Below are positions 14,441-22,767 of a stretch of DNA of 27,569 nt, piece after piece. A program made the position numbers and the translations under genes. Below the pieces are notes generated by a model. That model was not told the origin of the DNA and made no database searches. It was given only the letters and a program-made list of their open reading frames with translations. The stretch covers positions 1 through 27,569 of the forward strand of contig JACKDQ010000023.1 in NCBI GenBank assembly GCA_020633415.1, given 5' to 3'. Positions within the stretch are counted from its first letter, which is position 1; the number at the start of each line of letters is the position of its first letter. Origin of the DNA: Deltaproteobacteria bacterium (GTDB lineage Bacteria; Myxococcota_A; Polyangia; GCA-2747355).

Positions 14441-15448
14441 CTACTTGGGTTGCTGTTTGTCGTCCAGCGGCGGGTTGGCTTTGGCTTCGATCTTCGCGCT
14501 CAGTTCGCTATCGGGGTCGATCTCGTCGCCGCCCGAGTAGGGCTGATAATCGGCCTCAGGCGCCTTGGGCCGCAGACCAAACAGCTTGCGAAGGCCAGCG
14601 ATCAGACCGAGCACGGCAACGACGACCAGCTTCCAGGCCTTGCCTAGACAACCGACGAGCTTGCCGAGCAAGCCAACTTTGGCAGCGATGCCGACCGCGC
14701 CACCGACAACCAATGCGGCAAGGCCGTACTCAGCGATCTTATCGCCTTCTTTGAATTCGGCGTAGCCCTGGCCTTCTTTGAAGCTGAACTTCTCGAGCAA
14801 GTCTTTGATGATCGGCGTGGTCATCTCGAGCCGATCGGGCCGAACCAACAAGTTCGCGCTCATCACGCCGTGGCGGCCAAGAATCCGCGTGTTGTAGTTG
14901 ACGATGCGCTGACCGCGCGACTGCCCCTCGATGCACCACTTGAGATTACGGGCCTCGACATCGTAAAACGGCGCGGTCTGCCAACCGGTAACGGTGATCT
15001 CGGGCCAACCGCGCTTTTTGCGGCGCGCATTGCTGGCTGCCACGCCCTTTTTGATCGAAGCGAGAATCTCATCTTTGTCGAGCTTCTCTTTGTCGGCATC
15101 TTTCACGTAGCCGATGTCGGAAAACTCGAAGATCACGAACCAAGCGCTATCGAGCGGCATCAGCAGGCCGAGCTCGCGCCCCCCCGTCGGATTCTGCATC
15201 AGCTCGAGCATCTTGCGCGTACCGGGCCCAGCGGTAAACAGGTACCCCTCGGGGATCTCCATCTCGGCCTGAGCACCGATATCGACCTTGACCGGCCCCT
15301 TCTTCCAATCGATCGAGCGCAGAACTTGCGTCGCCTTGTCCGCGCTCGCTTGATCCGCCGTCTCTGAGCCGGCGCGCTCTTCGCTGGCCTGTGCCCAGCT
15401 CGTCAGCGCCACGACCGTGCAAACGACGAAAGAGAGTTTGAGCTTCAC
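14441..15448 (-). CDS. DUF2167 family membrane-anchored protein
   Basis: This 335-residue exported protein belongs to DUF2167. The signal peptide covers about residues 1-22 (KLSFVVCTVVALTSWAQA). Family landmarks are GYLFTAGPGTRKMLELMQNP, ELGLLMPLDSAWFVIFEF, DIGYVKDADKEKLD, RKKRGWPEITVTGW, NYNTRILGRHGVM and the closing GDKIAEYGLAALVVGGAVG. Two hydrophobic segments near 243-262 and 270-290 anchor it, and a polar tail ends in DDKQQPK. The GTG start at 15448 has AGGAG six bases upstream. The function of DUF2167 is not known to me; members appear to be periplasmic domains tethered to the membrane. It is co-transcribed with the zinc-ribbon membrane protein downstream. Confidence 0.88.
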   Translation of the reverse strand: MKLKLSFVVCTVVALTSWAQASEERAGSETADQASADKATQVLRSIDWKKGPVKVDIGAQAEMEIPEGYLFTAGPGTRKMLELMQNPTGGRELGLLMPLDSAWFVIFEFSDIGYVKDADKEKLDKDEILASIKKGVAASNARRKKRGWPEITVTGWQTAPFYDVEARNLKWCIEGQSRGQRIVNYNTRILGRHGVMSANLLVRPDRLEMTTPIIKDLLEKFSFKEGQGYAEFKEGDKIAEYGLAALVVGGAVGIAAKVGLLGKLVGCLGKAWKLVVVAVLGLIAGLRKLFGLRPKAPEADYQPYSGGDEIDPDSELSAKIEAKANPPLDDKQQPK

Positions 15449-15732
15449 AGTTGTCTCCTGGTGGTGTCCGTGTTTACCGCAGTGAAGGGTCGATCAACAA
15501 CGGCCGGTCGCAAACAAAACAGGTCGTGCGACCAGCCCATTGCGATTATTGATCTTCTCGGAATCCAGCGCAGCGCTGACCGCCAAACCGTGGCGCCAAC
15601 GCCCTGCACAACGCACTACGATCGGCTGCGCCGACCCTTGCCAACGACGGCTGGCCACAGCCGCGTCCGGCGACCGAGAAGTCGACACGATGTGACTTGA
15701 TCTGGCGCAATAACTCGGGCAATCGTCGGGCG
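15449..15732. other. Divergent intergenic region
   Basis: These 284 bases separate the DUF2167 gene (minus) from the hydrolase gene (plus) and must hold both promoters. I could not pick convincing -35/-10 pairs or an operator. No RNA gene or repeat is seen. Confidence 0.4.
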
Positions 15733-16554
15733 ATGGAAATTCGACGCCCCGACGGCTGCACGGTCTACTACGAGGTGCATGGTCAAGGACCGCAAACGGC
15801 GATCATGGTCCAGGGGCTCGGCGCGTCGATGCGATTTTGGCACGGCCTGCCGCAAGCGCTGGCCGAGGCCGATCCTCAGCGCAAGATCATCGCCCTCGAC
15901 AATCGTGGCAGCGGACGCAGTCGTCCCAACCGACGGCTGTGGACGATCAGCGACTTTGCCGACGATATGGTGGCCGTTCTCGACGCAGAAGGGATCCCTG
16001 CGGCGTTTGTCGTTGGCAACTCACTGGGCGGCATGGTCGCGCAGCGCTTCGTCGCACGCCATCCCCAACGCGCACGCGCACTGCTCTTGATTTCGACGAT
16101 GCCCGCGCTCTACCTGGCACGTCTACCGTCGCTGCGGACGATTAGAAACGTTTGGAACGTCGCGACCTGCCGTCACGATCAAGTTCCCGATGCACTGATC
16201 GAATTGCTGTTGACCAAAGAGGTCGTCGGTGAGCGCGGTCGTCAGATGCTGCGCGCCTTTCCCGATCTAATGACCCACGAGAGCCCACGAACCTTCTGGA
16301 CCTTTCTGCGTCAGGCCTTGGTGGTCGCCACGCACCTCACGCCGCCCAAGGCGATCCGCTGCCCGACGCTGATCATCGCCGGCGCGAACGATCAGATGGT
16401 TTCGCCGCGCAACGCCAAAGCGCTGGCCAAACACATCCCCGGTGCGCGCATTCGCCTGCTCGCCAACATCGGCCATTCGCTCCCGGTGATGGCCCCCGAG
16501 CGTATCGTCGAGGCCTTCGCCGAGCTCGAGCAGATGGACCCGATCAAGGCCTGA
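15733..16554 (+). CDS. Alpha/beta hydrolase
   Basis: This 273-residue protein is a full-length alpha/beta-hydrolase fold enzyme. The oxyanion region VQGLGASMRFW, the LDNRGSGRS strand-loop, nucleophile elbow GNSLGG (S97), acid in GANDQMVSP (D220) and base in NIGHSLPVM (H248) make an intact catalytic triad. It lacks a signal peptide and so should be cytoplasmic. The substrate is open: family members include esterases, lactonases (3-oxoadipate enol-lactonase PcaD has a similar layout) and C-C hydrolases. The frame extends to a TTG at 15697, but ATG 15733 is preferred because the fold starts there. It converges on the trypsin-like gene, with the two stop codons 10 bases apart. Confidence 0.85.
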   Translation: MEIRRPDGCTVYYEVHGQGPQTAIMVQGLGASMRFWHGLPQALAEADPQRKIIALDNRGSGRSRPNRRLWTISDFADDMVAVLDAEGIPAAFVVGNSLGGMVAQRFVARHPQRARALLLISTMPALYLARLPSLRTIRNVWNVATCRHDQVPDALIELLLTKEVVGERGRQMLRAFPDLMTHESPRTFWTFLRQALVVATHLTPPKAIRCPTLIIAGANDQMVSPRNAKALAKHIPGARIRLLANIGHSLPVMAPERIVEAFAELEQMDPIKA

Positions 16555-16564
16555 TCGCGCCGTC

Positions 16565-17074
16565 TCAGCAGACGCAACTCGGTCCTTCGCAACAGTCGGC
16601 GGCACAGAACGTCGCTTCGTTGCACTCACCAGCGTGTGCTTCGCAGATACCATTGCCACACCATGCGCAGGTCTGCACCCAGCTCGTGTCGTAGTCTGAC
16701 AGCGAGATGATCTGGTCGTTGATCCAACAGCTGAGCCAGTTACCGTTGACGCTGGCGTGTTGGTTCCTGCCCCCGCCCCCGCCCGAGCACACGCCGATGA
16801 TTCGCCGCTCTGTGCTATGGCCAAAGAACATCGGCCCCCCCGAGTCACCGCCCCGAATCGCGGCAGGCTGACAACTCGTCACGAATGACCCGCCATGGAC
16901 AGGCCAGGGGCCTTCGCTGGTAGAGGTGGTGAGCCCCGAGCGCTTAACGCCAATTGTGAAGTATTCATCGTATCCATAGCCGACCAGCTTCGCGGGTAGG
17001 GCCGGTTCGAGACCAGCGCAGCCAGGCATGGCCAGTGCCAGCAAGGCCAGGGGCAGAAGCAGCTGCCTTCGCAT
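16565..17074 (-). CDS. Truncated trypsin-like secreted protein with Cys-rich tail
   Basis: This 169-residue protein has a signal peptide (1-19, LLLPLALLALAMPGC, an imperfect lipobox) fused directly to the C-terminal half of a trypsin-like domain. GYGYDEYFTIGVKRSG and the active-site motif GDSGGPMF (S78) are present, but the N-terminal half with catalytic His and Asp is missing. After the domain comes a Cys-rich tail with CGNGICEAHAGEC and DCCEGPSCVC, resembling the CGNGxCE repeats common in secreted Deltaproteobacteria proteins. The ATG is preceded by GGAGG (17080-17084) with five-base spacing, so it is still set up for translation. It cannot be a normal serine protease. It is either an internal deletion derivative or a binding protein. 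Confidence 0.6.
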   Translation of the reverse strand: MRRQLLLPLALLALAMPGCAGLEPALPAKLVGYGYDEYFTIGVKRSGLTTSTSEGPWPVHGGSFVTSCQPAAIRGGDSGGPMFFGHSTERRIIGVCSGGGGGRNQHASVNGNWLSCWINDQIISLSDYDTSWVQTCAWCGNGICEAHAGECNEATFCAADCCEGPSCVC

Positions 17075-17296
17075 CGATTCCTCCGATTTTTTGAGCGGCG
17101 CGTACTTGCCTGGGAGTTGCTTGGCTAGGCTCCGTCGCGCGTGGCATCCGACGACGGGTCAGATTGACCTCGAGGCTGCGGTACAGCTCGCGGCACGTGT
17201 CGCTCTGACCCGGCGCCGATCGGCCATCTTTGTCTAACAGACTAGAATCACGCGACTCTACGACTGGTCCTGGCATTGCAGCGTCCACGCCGACAC

Positions 17297-17301
17297 GGGA
17301 G
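17297..17301 (+). promoter_or_regulatory. Ribosome binding site deciding the start at 17308
   Basis: GGGAG lies six bases before ATG 17308. This selects a start directly at the signal peptide rather than the in-frame start codon at 17230. Confidence 0.6.
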
Positions 17302-17307
17302 AAGCCG

Positions 17308-20022
17308 ATGATGCGCTGGTTCGCTGGGTGCGTACTTTTGATCTCCGCCACGGCCTGGGCGGATCCGGTCACGCTACTGGAAGCCGATAGCCAGGCCTTC
17401 GTCCAGGACGACGGCGCGATGGATCTGATCTACCGACTGACCTTTCGCGAAAACGAAAGCCGCACGACGATCCGCAAGATCGGCCCGTTCTACTTGCCGA
17501 TGTATGTCAACCGCGCAGCGCTGCACACCGCCGAAGGCGAGCAAGCGGTCAACATGCGCGCGCTGGGCGGCGGCTACTATCAAGCCGACTTTGGCGCGTT
17601 TCGCACACGCAACGGTCAGCGCTACACCCTCGAGCTACATTATCGCTGTGGGCGTCGCTTCGCCGATCCAACCGTGCGCAACGGCAAAGCGCTGCTCGCC
17701 GTGTGGTTCAATCCGATCCGCTGGACGTTGCCGATCGAGCGCTCGGTAATCAAGTTGGTCTTGCCGTTCGAGCTTCCCGCGCAAATCACACAGCACGCGC
17801 AAATCACACCGCAGATCGTCGACGGCTTCGGCGTGCTCACCGACCCGACCAACCTGGCGGCCCAGAGCCATTGGGCCTTTGTCTACGCCGACTACCGCGG
17901 CAAGCGACGTCTGACGCTTTATAGTGAAAAACGCGGTCTGCGACGGCAAGGCACGCACTTTGTCCGTATCTACCTGCCCAAGACTGCGCTGCCCAATGTT
18001 TCCGCGACCCGCACCGTGGCCACGCCGGTCGGCGCGCGATTTACCGCCAAAGGCGGCGCCGATTTGGTCAGCGAGACCTACGAGCTGCTGAACATCGAGC
18101 GCGTCAGAGGATACTTCGTCAACTATGGCTTGCGCTTCGTCGCCGTGCTGCTGCGCTCGCGTCTTGGCTTCGTCGAGCGCGGACGGCGAAACTACTTGCC
18201 CGCCCCACCGATGCGCATCGCGGGCTGGGCCGACCAGCTGCCGAAGTGCTTACTGCGCGTCGACGGCAAACCGCGCAGTTGTTTTTACAACCGCCAAAAC
18301 AACGTCTTCTATTTCTTGCAGACGGCACCAAACGAACAGATCGAGTTGATCGTTGAGCAAGCATTCTCGCCCAACAAGGACGCGCCGATCGAAGTCGATC
18401 AGGGTCGCGCGTTAACCGAGTTGCGACTGTCCCCTCTCGATGAGCGCTACGCCGCTCGTGACAAGCTAAAGAGCAGCCAACTGGTCGTCTACAGTCGCCT
18501 GCCGATCGACGAACAACGTCTCGCCGACCGATCGGCCTGGCCGCTCGTTGTGGTCTCACCCCCGGCAAACCGCGTCCAGGCTGCAGCGCAGCCCGCCAAC
18601 TGGGCGCGCGTCGGCGCGCGCTTGGAGCTCGACTTCAAAGGGTTCACGCCGACGAAGAAGCAACTCGTGCTACAAGCTGCTGCGGACCAGCCGCTGGTGC
18701 TCAAAGTGCCCGCTGCCCCACTGGGCCTCAAGCTCGGCATTGCCGCTTCGGCCCGCCTGTGGTGGCACCACTTGCGACACGGCGGTCTTACGCCGCGCGA
18801 CGAGGATTTTATTTGGGGCCTTGCCGGCAGCGCATTCTGGTTGCTGGTCGTCGCGTTCTTGCTCAATGGCTTCGGCCTGATCGTTTGGCTGCTCTCGATC
18901 GGCTGGGTGCTGTGGCTGATCGACAAGATCGCCAAGACCACCCTCGCCCGCGACTTGCTGCGCCCGGGTGGCAAGTTTCGTTGGATTCATCCGACGCGCG
19001 GCACCGTCTTTGGCTGGACCGCGCTGCTGGTGCCGTTTCGCGTGCTCTGGTTGCTGATCAGCGGCCTCTTCGCCCTGATCGTGGCGACGCTGCGCCTGCA
19101 TCCACTGCTGGCGCTCTATCTCAAGCGTCGCCAACCAGCCTACGTCGCACCAGAGATCACCGTCGCGACCTTCCAGCAGCCAGGCTTCGTCGCCGAGCTC
19201 GACGGCCCCGAAGCCGCACTGTTCGCCGATCGACCGATCAAAGCGATCAACCTGCTGGTCTTGGCGATCCAGCGCTCGGGTGCTGCCGAGATCGTCAACC
19301 GCAACCCACTTCAACTGCGCTTGATCGACATGTCCAAAGCGCAAAACGACGCCGAGCGCACCTTGCTGCGCCATTTGCGCCCCGACGGAACCCTCGACGC
19401 GCGAGGTGTCGAGGCCACGCTCACCGCGCTGAGCGCAACCGTACAACCGAAGGTCTGGCGCGCCGACCGCGAAGCGACGCTCAACGCGCAAAACAAGCGT
19501 TCGGAACAAGCCTGGCACCGCCTGCGACGGCTACCGATCGGCGAGCGCCGGATCTACTTTGACAGCTACTATCCCGACCTCTATCTCAACGATCGCTTCT
19601 TCTCACGCCTTTCGGATAACTTCACTCCGATTGCCGCCGATGCACCGCTCTCGAGTCCGCTCAACGCGCTCGGCGCCAGCCGAGAAGTGCCGACGATCTC
19701 GGGCGGACTAACGCGCGTTCACGAGATCGCCGACGGCATCGCCCGATCGATCGAAGGCGCTGCCAGCGCATCGGTCGACCGCATCGAGCGGCTATTCAAT
19801 TTCGATGGCGATCGCTTGGCGGCCCAGTCCGGCGCGGCAGCGGGCATCGCTTCGCCGATCCCGGCGTCGATCGCCGCGGGTTACGACGCCTGTCATTCAG
19901 CTTGCCATTCAGCGTGTCACTCGGCCTGCCACTCGGCATGCCACTCAGCATGCCATTCGGCGTGCGCTTGTCACTCGGCCTGTCACTCGGCCTGTGTTTC
20001 ATCATGCGCGGGGAGTTTCTAA
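17308..20022 (+). CDS. DUF2207-like membrane protein with C-terminal CHSA (CXXX-type) repeats
   Basis: The protein has 904 residues. A signal peptide (1-19, ending in ATAWA) leads into a large extracytoplasmic beta-rich region whose start (DDGAMDLIYRLTF, IGPFYLPMYV) recalls the DUF2207/YciQ layout. Membrane segments lie near 508-540 and 564-600. A cytoplasmic part follows, with PGFVAELDGPEAALFADRP and a helical region to about 750. Residues 862-900 form a tail of 11 cysteines, eight spacings being exactly HSA, ending CVSSCAGSF. The final stop TAA shares its last base with the ATG of a radical SAM enzyme, so the tail and enzyme are made together. I infer that the repeat is the enzyme's substrate or a metal site. 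It may be a large relative of CXXX-repeat RiPP precursors. The sidedness of the tail is not certain. Confidence 0.75.
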   Translation: MMRWFAGCVLLISATAWADPVTLLEADSQAFVQDDGAMDLIYRLTFRENESRTTIRKIGPFYLPMYVNRAALHTAEGEQAVNMRALGGGYYQADFGAFRTRNGQRYTLELHYRCGRRFADPTVRNGKALLAVWFNPIRWTLPIERSVIKLVLPFELPAQITQHAQITPQIVDGFGVLTDPTNLAAQSHWAFVYADYRGKRRLTLYSEKRGLRRQGTHFVRIYLPKTALPNVSATRTVATPVGARFTAKGGADLVSETYELLNIERVRGYFVNYGLRFVAVLLRSRLGFVERGRRNYLPAPPMRIAGWADQLPKCLLRVDGKPRSCFYNRQNNVFYFLQTAPNEQIELIVEQAFSPNKDAPIEVDQGRALTELRLSPLDERYAARDKLKSSQLVVYSRLPIDEQRLADRSAWPLVVVSPPANRVQAAAQPANWARVGARLELDFKGFTPTKKQLVLQAAADQPLVLKVPAAPLGLKLGIAASARLWWHHLRHGGLTPRDEDFIWGLAGSAFWLLVVAFLLNGFGLIVWLLSIGWVLWLIDKIAKTTLARDLLRPGGKFRWIHPTRGTVFGWTALLVPFRVLWLLISGLFALIVATLRLHPLLALYLKRRQPAYVAPEITVATFQQPGFVAELDGPEAALFADRPIKAINLLVLAIQRSGAAEIVNRNPLQLRLIDMSKAQNDAERTLLRHLRPDGTLDARGVEATLTALSATVQPKVWRADREATLNAQNKRSEQAWHRLRRLPIGERRIYFDSYYPDLYLNDRFFSRLSDNFTPIAADAPLSSPLNALGASREVPTISGGLTRVHEIADGIARSIEGAASASVDRIERLFNFDGDRLAAQSGAAAGIASPIPASIAAGYDACHSACHSACHSACHSACHSACHSACACHSACHSACVSSCAGSF
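19891..20007 (+). repeat. CHSA coding repeat (12-nt units)
   Basis: The 117 bases encode Cys-His-Ser-Ala units: six Cys-to-Cys steps with HSA, one step with a single Ala, two more HSA steps and a final VSS step, giving 11 Cys. The 12-nt units differ at synonymous positions (TGT/TGC, CAT/CAC, TCA/TCG, all four Ala codons), so the repeat is conserved as protein rather than as DNA. Confidence 0.9.
20010..20015 (+). promoter_or_regulatory. Ribosome binding site inside the repeat gene for the radical SAM gene
   Basis: GGGGAG encodes part of the last residues of the repeat protein and lies six bases before ATG 20022. Together with the one-base TAATG overlap it fixes the radical SAM start and indicates coupled translation. 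Confidence 0.7.
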
Positions 20023-21458
20023 TGTACGAACTACAGTATCCCCTCGACGAACAGGATCGTCTGGCGCGGCTGGATGATTTTGTCATGCGTAGCAAGACTG
20101 CGGTCTTTGTTCGCGAGATCGATCAGCTGTTGATGATCCGCCCGGACAAGACGATGCAGCTCAACGCGAGCGGCGTGGCGATTCTCAAAGCGTTTTACAA
20201 CCGCGGAGAGCCAGCCCAGCGCGCGCTCAGCGCCTTGAGCGAGCAGCTCGCCGTCGAGCGCAACCGACTGCTCCACGACATCGAGCAACTTTTCGACACG
20301 CTGCGGGCGATCCTCAACGAAGATTTCTCCAGCCGCAAAAACCTGCGCTTTACCCACTTCGACCGCAGCGCGATCCGCTATCCGACGCTCGCCGAAATCG
20401 CCCTAACCTATGCCTGCAATGCAGCCTGCAAATTCTGTTACGCCGCAGCGGGCCAGCAGCGCGCCAAGCAGGTGCAGGCGATGAGTACCGCCCAGGTCAA
20501 GCTGGTGATGGACAAGATCTACCACCAAGCGCACGTGCCTTCGCTCTCGTTTACCGGCGGAGAAGCGACACTGCGCGCCGACTTGCCCGAGTTGATCGCC
20601 CACGGCAAGGCCCTTGGCATGCGCGTCAACTTGATCAGCAATGGTCTGCGCTCAGCGAGTGAGAGCTACGTCAAACAGCTGATCGCCGCCGGTCTCGATT
20701 CCACGCAGATCTCGCTCGAGGCGGCCGATGCCGAGCTTCATGATGCGATCGTCGCCGTTCCTGGCGCATTCGCGCGCACCGTCTCGGCGGTAAGAAACTT
20801 CCAACAGGCCGGCATTCACGTCCACACCAACACGACGCTGTGCCAGGCAAACATCGACGTCGCCGACGATTTGATCCGCTTTCTCGCGGGCGAACTCGGT
20901 CAGCGCACGATGTCGATGAACCTGCTGATCCCGACGGGCGCCGCCGGCAGCGACGAGGGCCTCGGCGTCAGCTACCGCCGCCTCGCCGAGCGGCTACCGG
21001 GCCTGATCGCCGCCGCCAAGACCGCCGGCATCCGCTTGGTCTGGTATTCGCCGGTCCCCTACTGCATCTTTAATCCGGTGCTCCACGACCTTGGCGCCAA
21101 GTCCTGCGCCTGTATCGACGGCATACTCTCGGTTGGTCCCGACGGACAAGTCTTACCCTGCTCGTCGTTCGAAGACGGTATTGGCTCGCTGCTCGAACGC
21201 TCCTTCGAAGAGATCTACCGCAGCAAAGCGGCGCGCTATTGGCGCGAAAAGCGCTTTGTGCCGCCACTCTGTCGTGAATGCCGCAACGTCGATGTCTGCG
21301 CTGGTGCCTGCCCGTTGTACTGGGACGCTCGCGGCAATTTCGCGGAGCTGCCCGGCGGCGGCAAGGTGTCGCCACAGCAACTCAGACGTTGGCATCGACG
21401 GCGCAAACAAGGCGCGAGCTTCGGTGTCTCGTCGACTCCGGGGCAAACCAATGGCTAG
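20022..21458 (+). CDS. Radical SAM/SPASM peptide maturase with N-terminal PqqD-like RRE domain
   Basis: This 478-residue enzyme has three parts. Residues about 25-98 (LLMIRPDKTMQLNASG, then two helices) match a PqqD-like RiPP recognition element, which binds peptide substrates. The radical SAM core has C132, C136 and C139 (CNAACKFCY), the TGGEATL motif near 178-184 and LISNGLR. A SPASM region follows with C362, C364, C380, C417, C420, C426 and C430 (CRECRNVDVCAGACP), enough to bind one or two auxiliary clusters. This layout is that of sactipeptide, ranthipeptide or PQQ-type maturases. It probably modifies the CHSA repeat encoded immediately upstream. The product chemistry (thioether, His-Cys link, epimerisation) cannot be predicted. 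The frame extends upstream to 19902 inside the repeat, but start 20022 has the ribosome site. Confidence 0.9.
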   Translation: MYELQYPLDEQDRLARLDDFVMRSKTAVFVREIDQLLMIRPDKTMQLNASGVAILKAFYNRGEPAQRALSALSEQLAVERNRLLHDIEQLFDTLRAILNEDFSSRKNLRFTHFDRSAIRYPTLAEIALTYACNAACKFCYAAAGQQRAKQVQAMSTAQVKLVMDKIYHQAHVPSLSFTGGEATLRADLPELIAHGKALGMRVNLISNGLRSASESYVKQLIAAGLDSTQISLEAADAELHDAIVAVPGAFARTVSAVRNFQQAGIHVHTNTTLCQANIDVADDLIRFLAGELGQRTMSMNLLIPTGAAGSDEGLGVSYRRLAERLPGLIAAAKTAGIRLVWYSPVPYCIFNPVLHDLGAKSCACIDGILSVGPDGQVLPCSSFEDGIGSLLERSFEEIYRSKAARYWREKRFVPPLCRECRNVDVCAGACPLYWDARGNFAELPGGGKVSPQQLRRWHRRRKQGASFGVSSTPGQTNG

Positions 21459-22713
21459 GCTGCGCGACTTCATCAACTACCTTAACGGACGACGACAGCT
21501 GCTCGAGGGCGTCGAAAAAGAGCTTTGCCGCGTGCAAAGCAAATACGAAACGTTCTTCGCCGAGATCGTCCGCGTACGCGAAAGCGAGCTCAGCCAACTC
21601 ACCGAGCATATCCTCGCCTTTCGCCAGGGTCGTAGTGAGCAGCCGGCGCCGGCGTGGCTGGAGGCGGCGCTAAACAAGGCCGAAGGCGAAGTCGCTGCGC
21701 AGCTCGACAAACAGCTCGGCGCACTACGCGACAAAGCCAACGAGAAGCAAACGCAAGCCGACGCGCTGCGCGAAGCCTCGCTCAGCGATGAATCGCGAAC
21801 GCGCAAAAAGAACCGCTCGCTCGACGCGTCGGAAGAGGCGCTCAAGCAACGCAACAGTGAGCTGCTGCAAAAGATCGCCGACTACAATGCCCGCATCCGC
21901 CAGCTCTCGCGCGGCTTTGGCTTCTTTTACAATTTGCCCAAGATGCGCACGCTGCGTACCGAGCGCAGCGAAATCGACCGTGAGCAGTCGGACGTTGCGG
22001 CTCAAATCGAAAAGCTCCGTGAGCGCTGGAAAAGAGAAGCCGGCGATTACCACAAGCGCGAAACCGAGCGCAGCGATCAGTGGAACGCGCTGCAAACTGA
22101 GATCGCTAAACTACACGCCAAGATCGACCTGCTCGAGGAAAAGCGCGCGGAGATCCTGCTACGCAGCACCATCGAGCGCGTGCTGTTTAGCCGCGTCACG
22201 CCGCCGAAGGACCCAGCGGCGGACGACCCCAAGTGCACGCGGTGCCAGACACCAAACCCGCCGGGCAACCATTTCTGTCTGATCTGCGCGCAACGGCTGA
22301 TCGCCGACAAGCCGGACTTCGCTGGCAGCGTCGAAGAGATCGGCGAGCTCAATCATCACCACGCGCGTTTTTCCGAAGGCGTCCAGGCCACCCAAGAGCT
22401 GATCGGCCTGGTCCGCGGCCTTTGCTCTGGTCTGAATTCGTTTAGCCAAAGCGTCGCCGATGTACTCGAGAGCGAACAAAAGTATCCACTGCCCAAGTTG
22501 CAGATCGACGTGCCCCAGCCGAGCCGCGCGTACGGCGAAAGCTTTGAGCGCTTTGCCGAACTGATCAAACAGTCCGACTATTCGGCCCACCCGCGCGTGT
22601 TCGCCAAGCGAATCGCGCCGTTCGTCGACGAGGTCTTTACCGAAAAGCAGATAAAGCGCTACTTTGAAACCATGGGCCAAGAGCTTTCGCGCCAGGCCAA
22701 ACGGCAGTGGTGA
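21451..22713 (+). CDS. Coiled-coil zinc-ribbon protein, putative third component of the CHSA locus
   Basis: I do not recognise this 420-residue protein. It is soluble: residues about 10-250 are Glu/Lys/Arg/Gln-rich with long heptad-like helices, broken by an FGFFYNLPKMRTLR stretch near 151-164. A zinc ribbon follows (C262, C265, C276, C279; motif CTRCQTPNPPGNHFCLIC), then a second helical region to the end. The ATG at 21451 overlaps the radical SAM gene by eight bases, so it is part of the same operon and probably the same process. A scaffold or partner that presents the repeat protein to the enzyme is one possibility. The frame is open further upstream inside the radical SAM gene, but that part is antisense-like. 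Confidence 0.75.
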   Translation: MARLRDFINYLNGRRQLLEGVEKELCRVQSKYETFFAEIVRVRESELSQLTEHILAFRQGRSEQPAPAWLEAALNKAEGEVAAQLDKQLGALRDKANEKQTQADALREASLSDESRTRKKNRSLDASEEALKQRNSELLQKIADYNARIRQLSRGFGFFYNLPKMRTLRTERSEIDREQSDVAAQIEKLRERWKREAGDYHKRETERSDQWNALQTEIAKLHAKIDLLEEKRAEILLRSTIERVLFSRVTPPKDPAADDPKCTRCQTPNPPGNHFCLICAQRLIADKPDFAGSVEEIGELNHHHARFSEGVQATQELIGLVRGLCSGLNSFSQSVADVLESEQKYPLPKLQIDVPQPSRAYGESFERFAELIKQSDYSAHPRVFAKRIAPFVDEVFTEKQIKRYFETMGQELSRQAKRQW

Positions 22714-22767
22714 GCGGCTTCGAAGCCGGATACATTAGGCCTACTCAGCACCACCTGGAGATCACAG

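Noticed and set aside
18670..19518. A 282-codon open frame on the minus strand
   Set aside because: It lies opposite the DUF2207-like gene; composition rich in Gln and Asp with no hydrophobic core pattern.
19891..20007. CRISPR array or DNA-level satellite
   Set aside because: The units are 12 nt with synonymous drift and lie inside a long coding frame; there are no spacers.
19902..20021. Upstream in-frame extension of the radical SAM gene
   Set aside because: It reads the repeat DNA in another frame (SLGLPLGMPLSMPF-type sequence). The ribosome site and stop-start overlap support ATG 20022.
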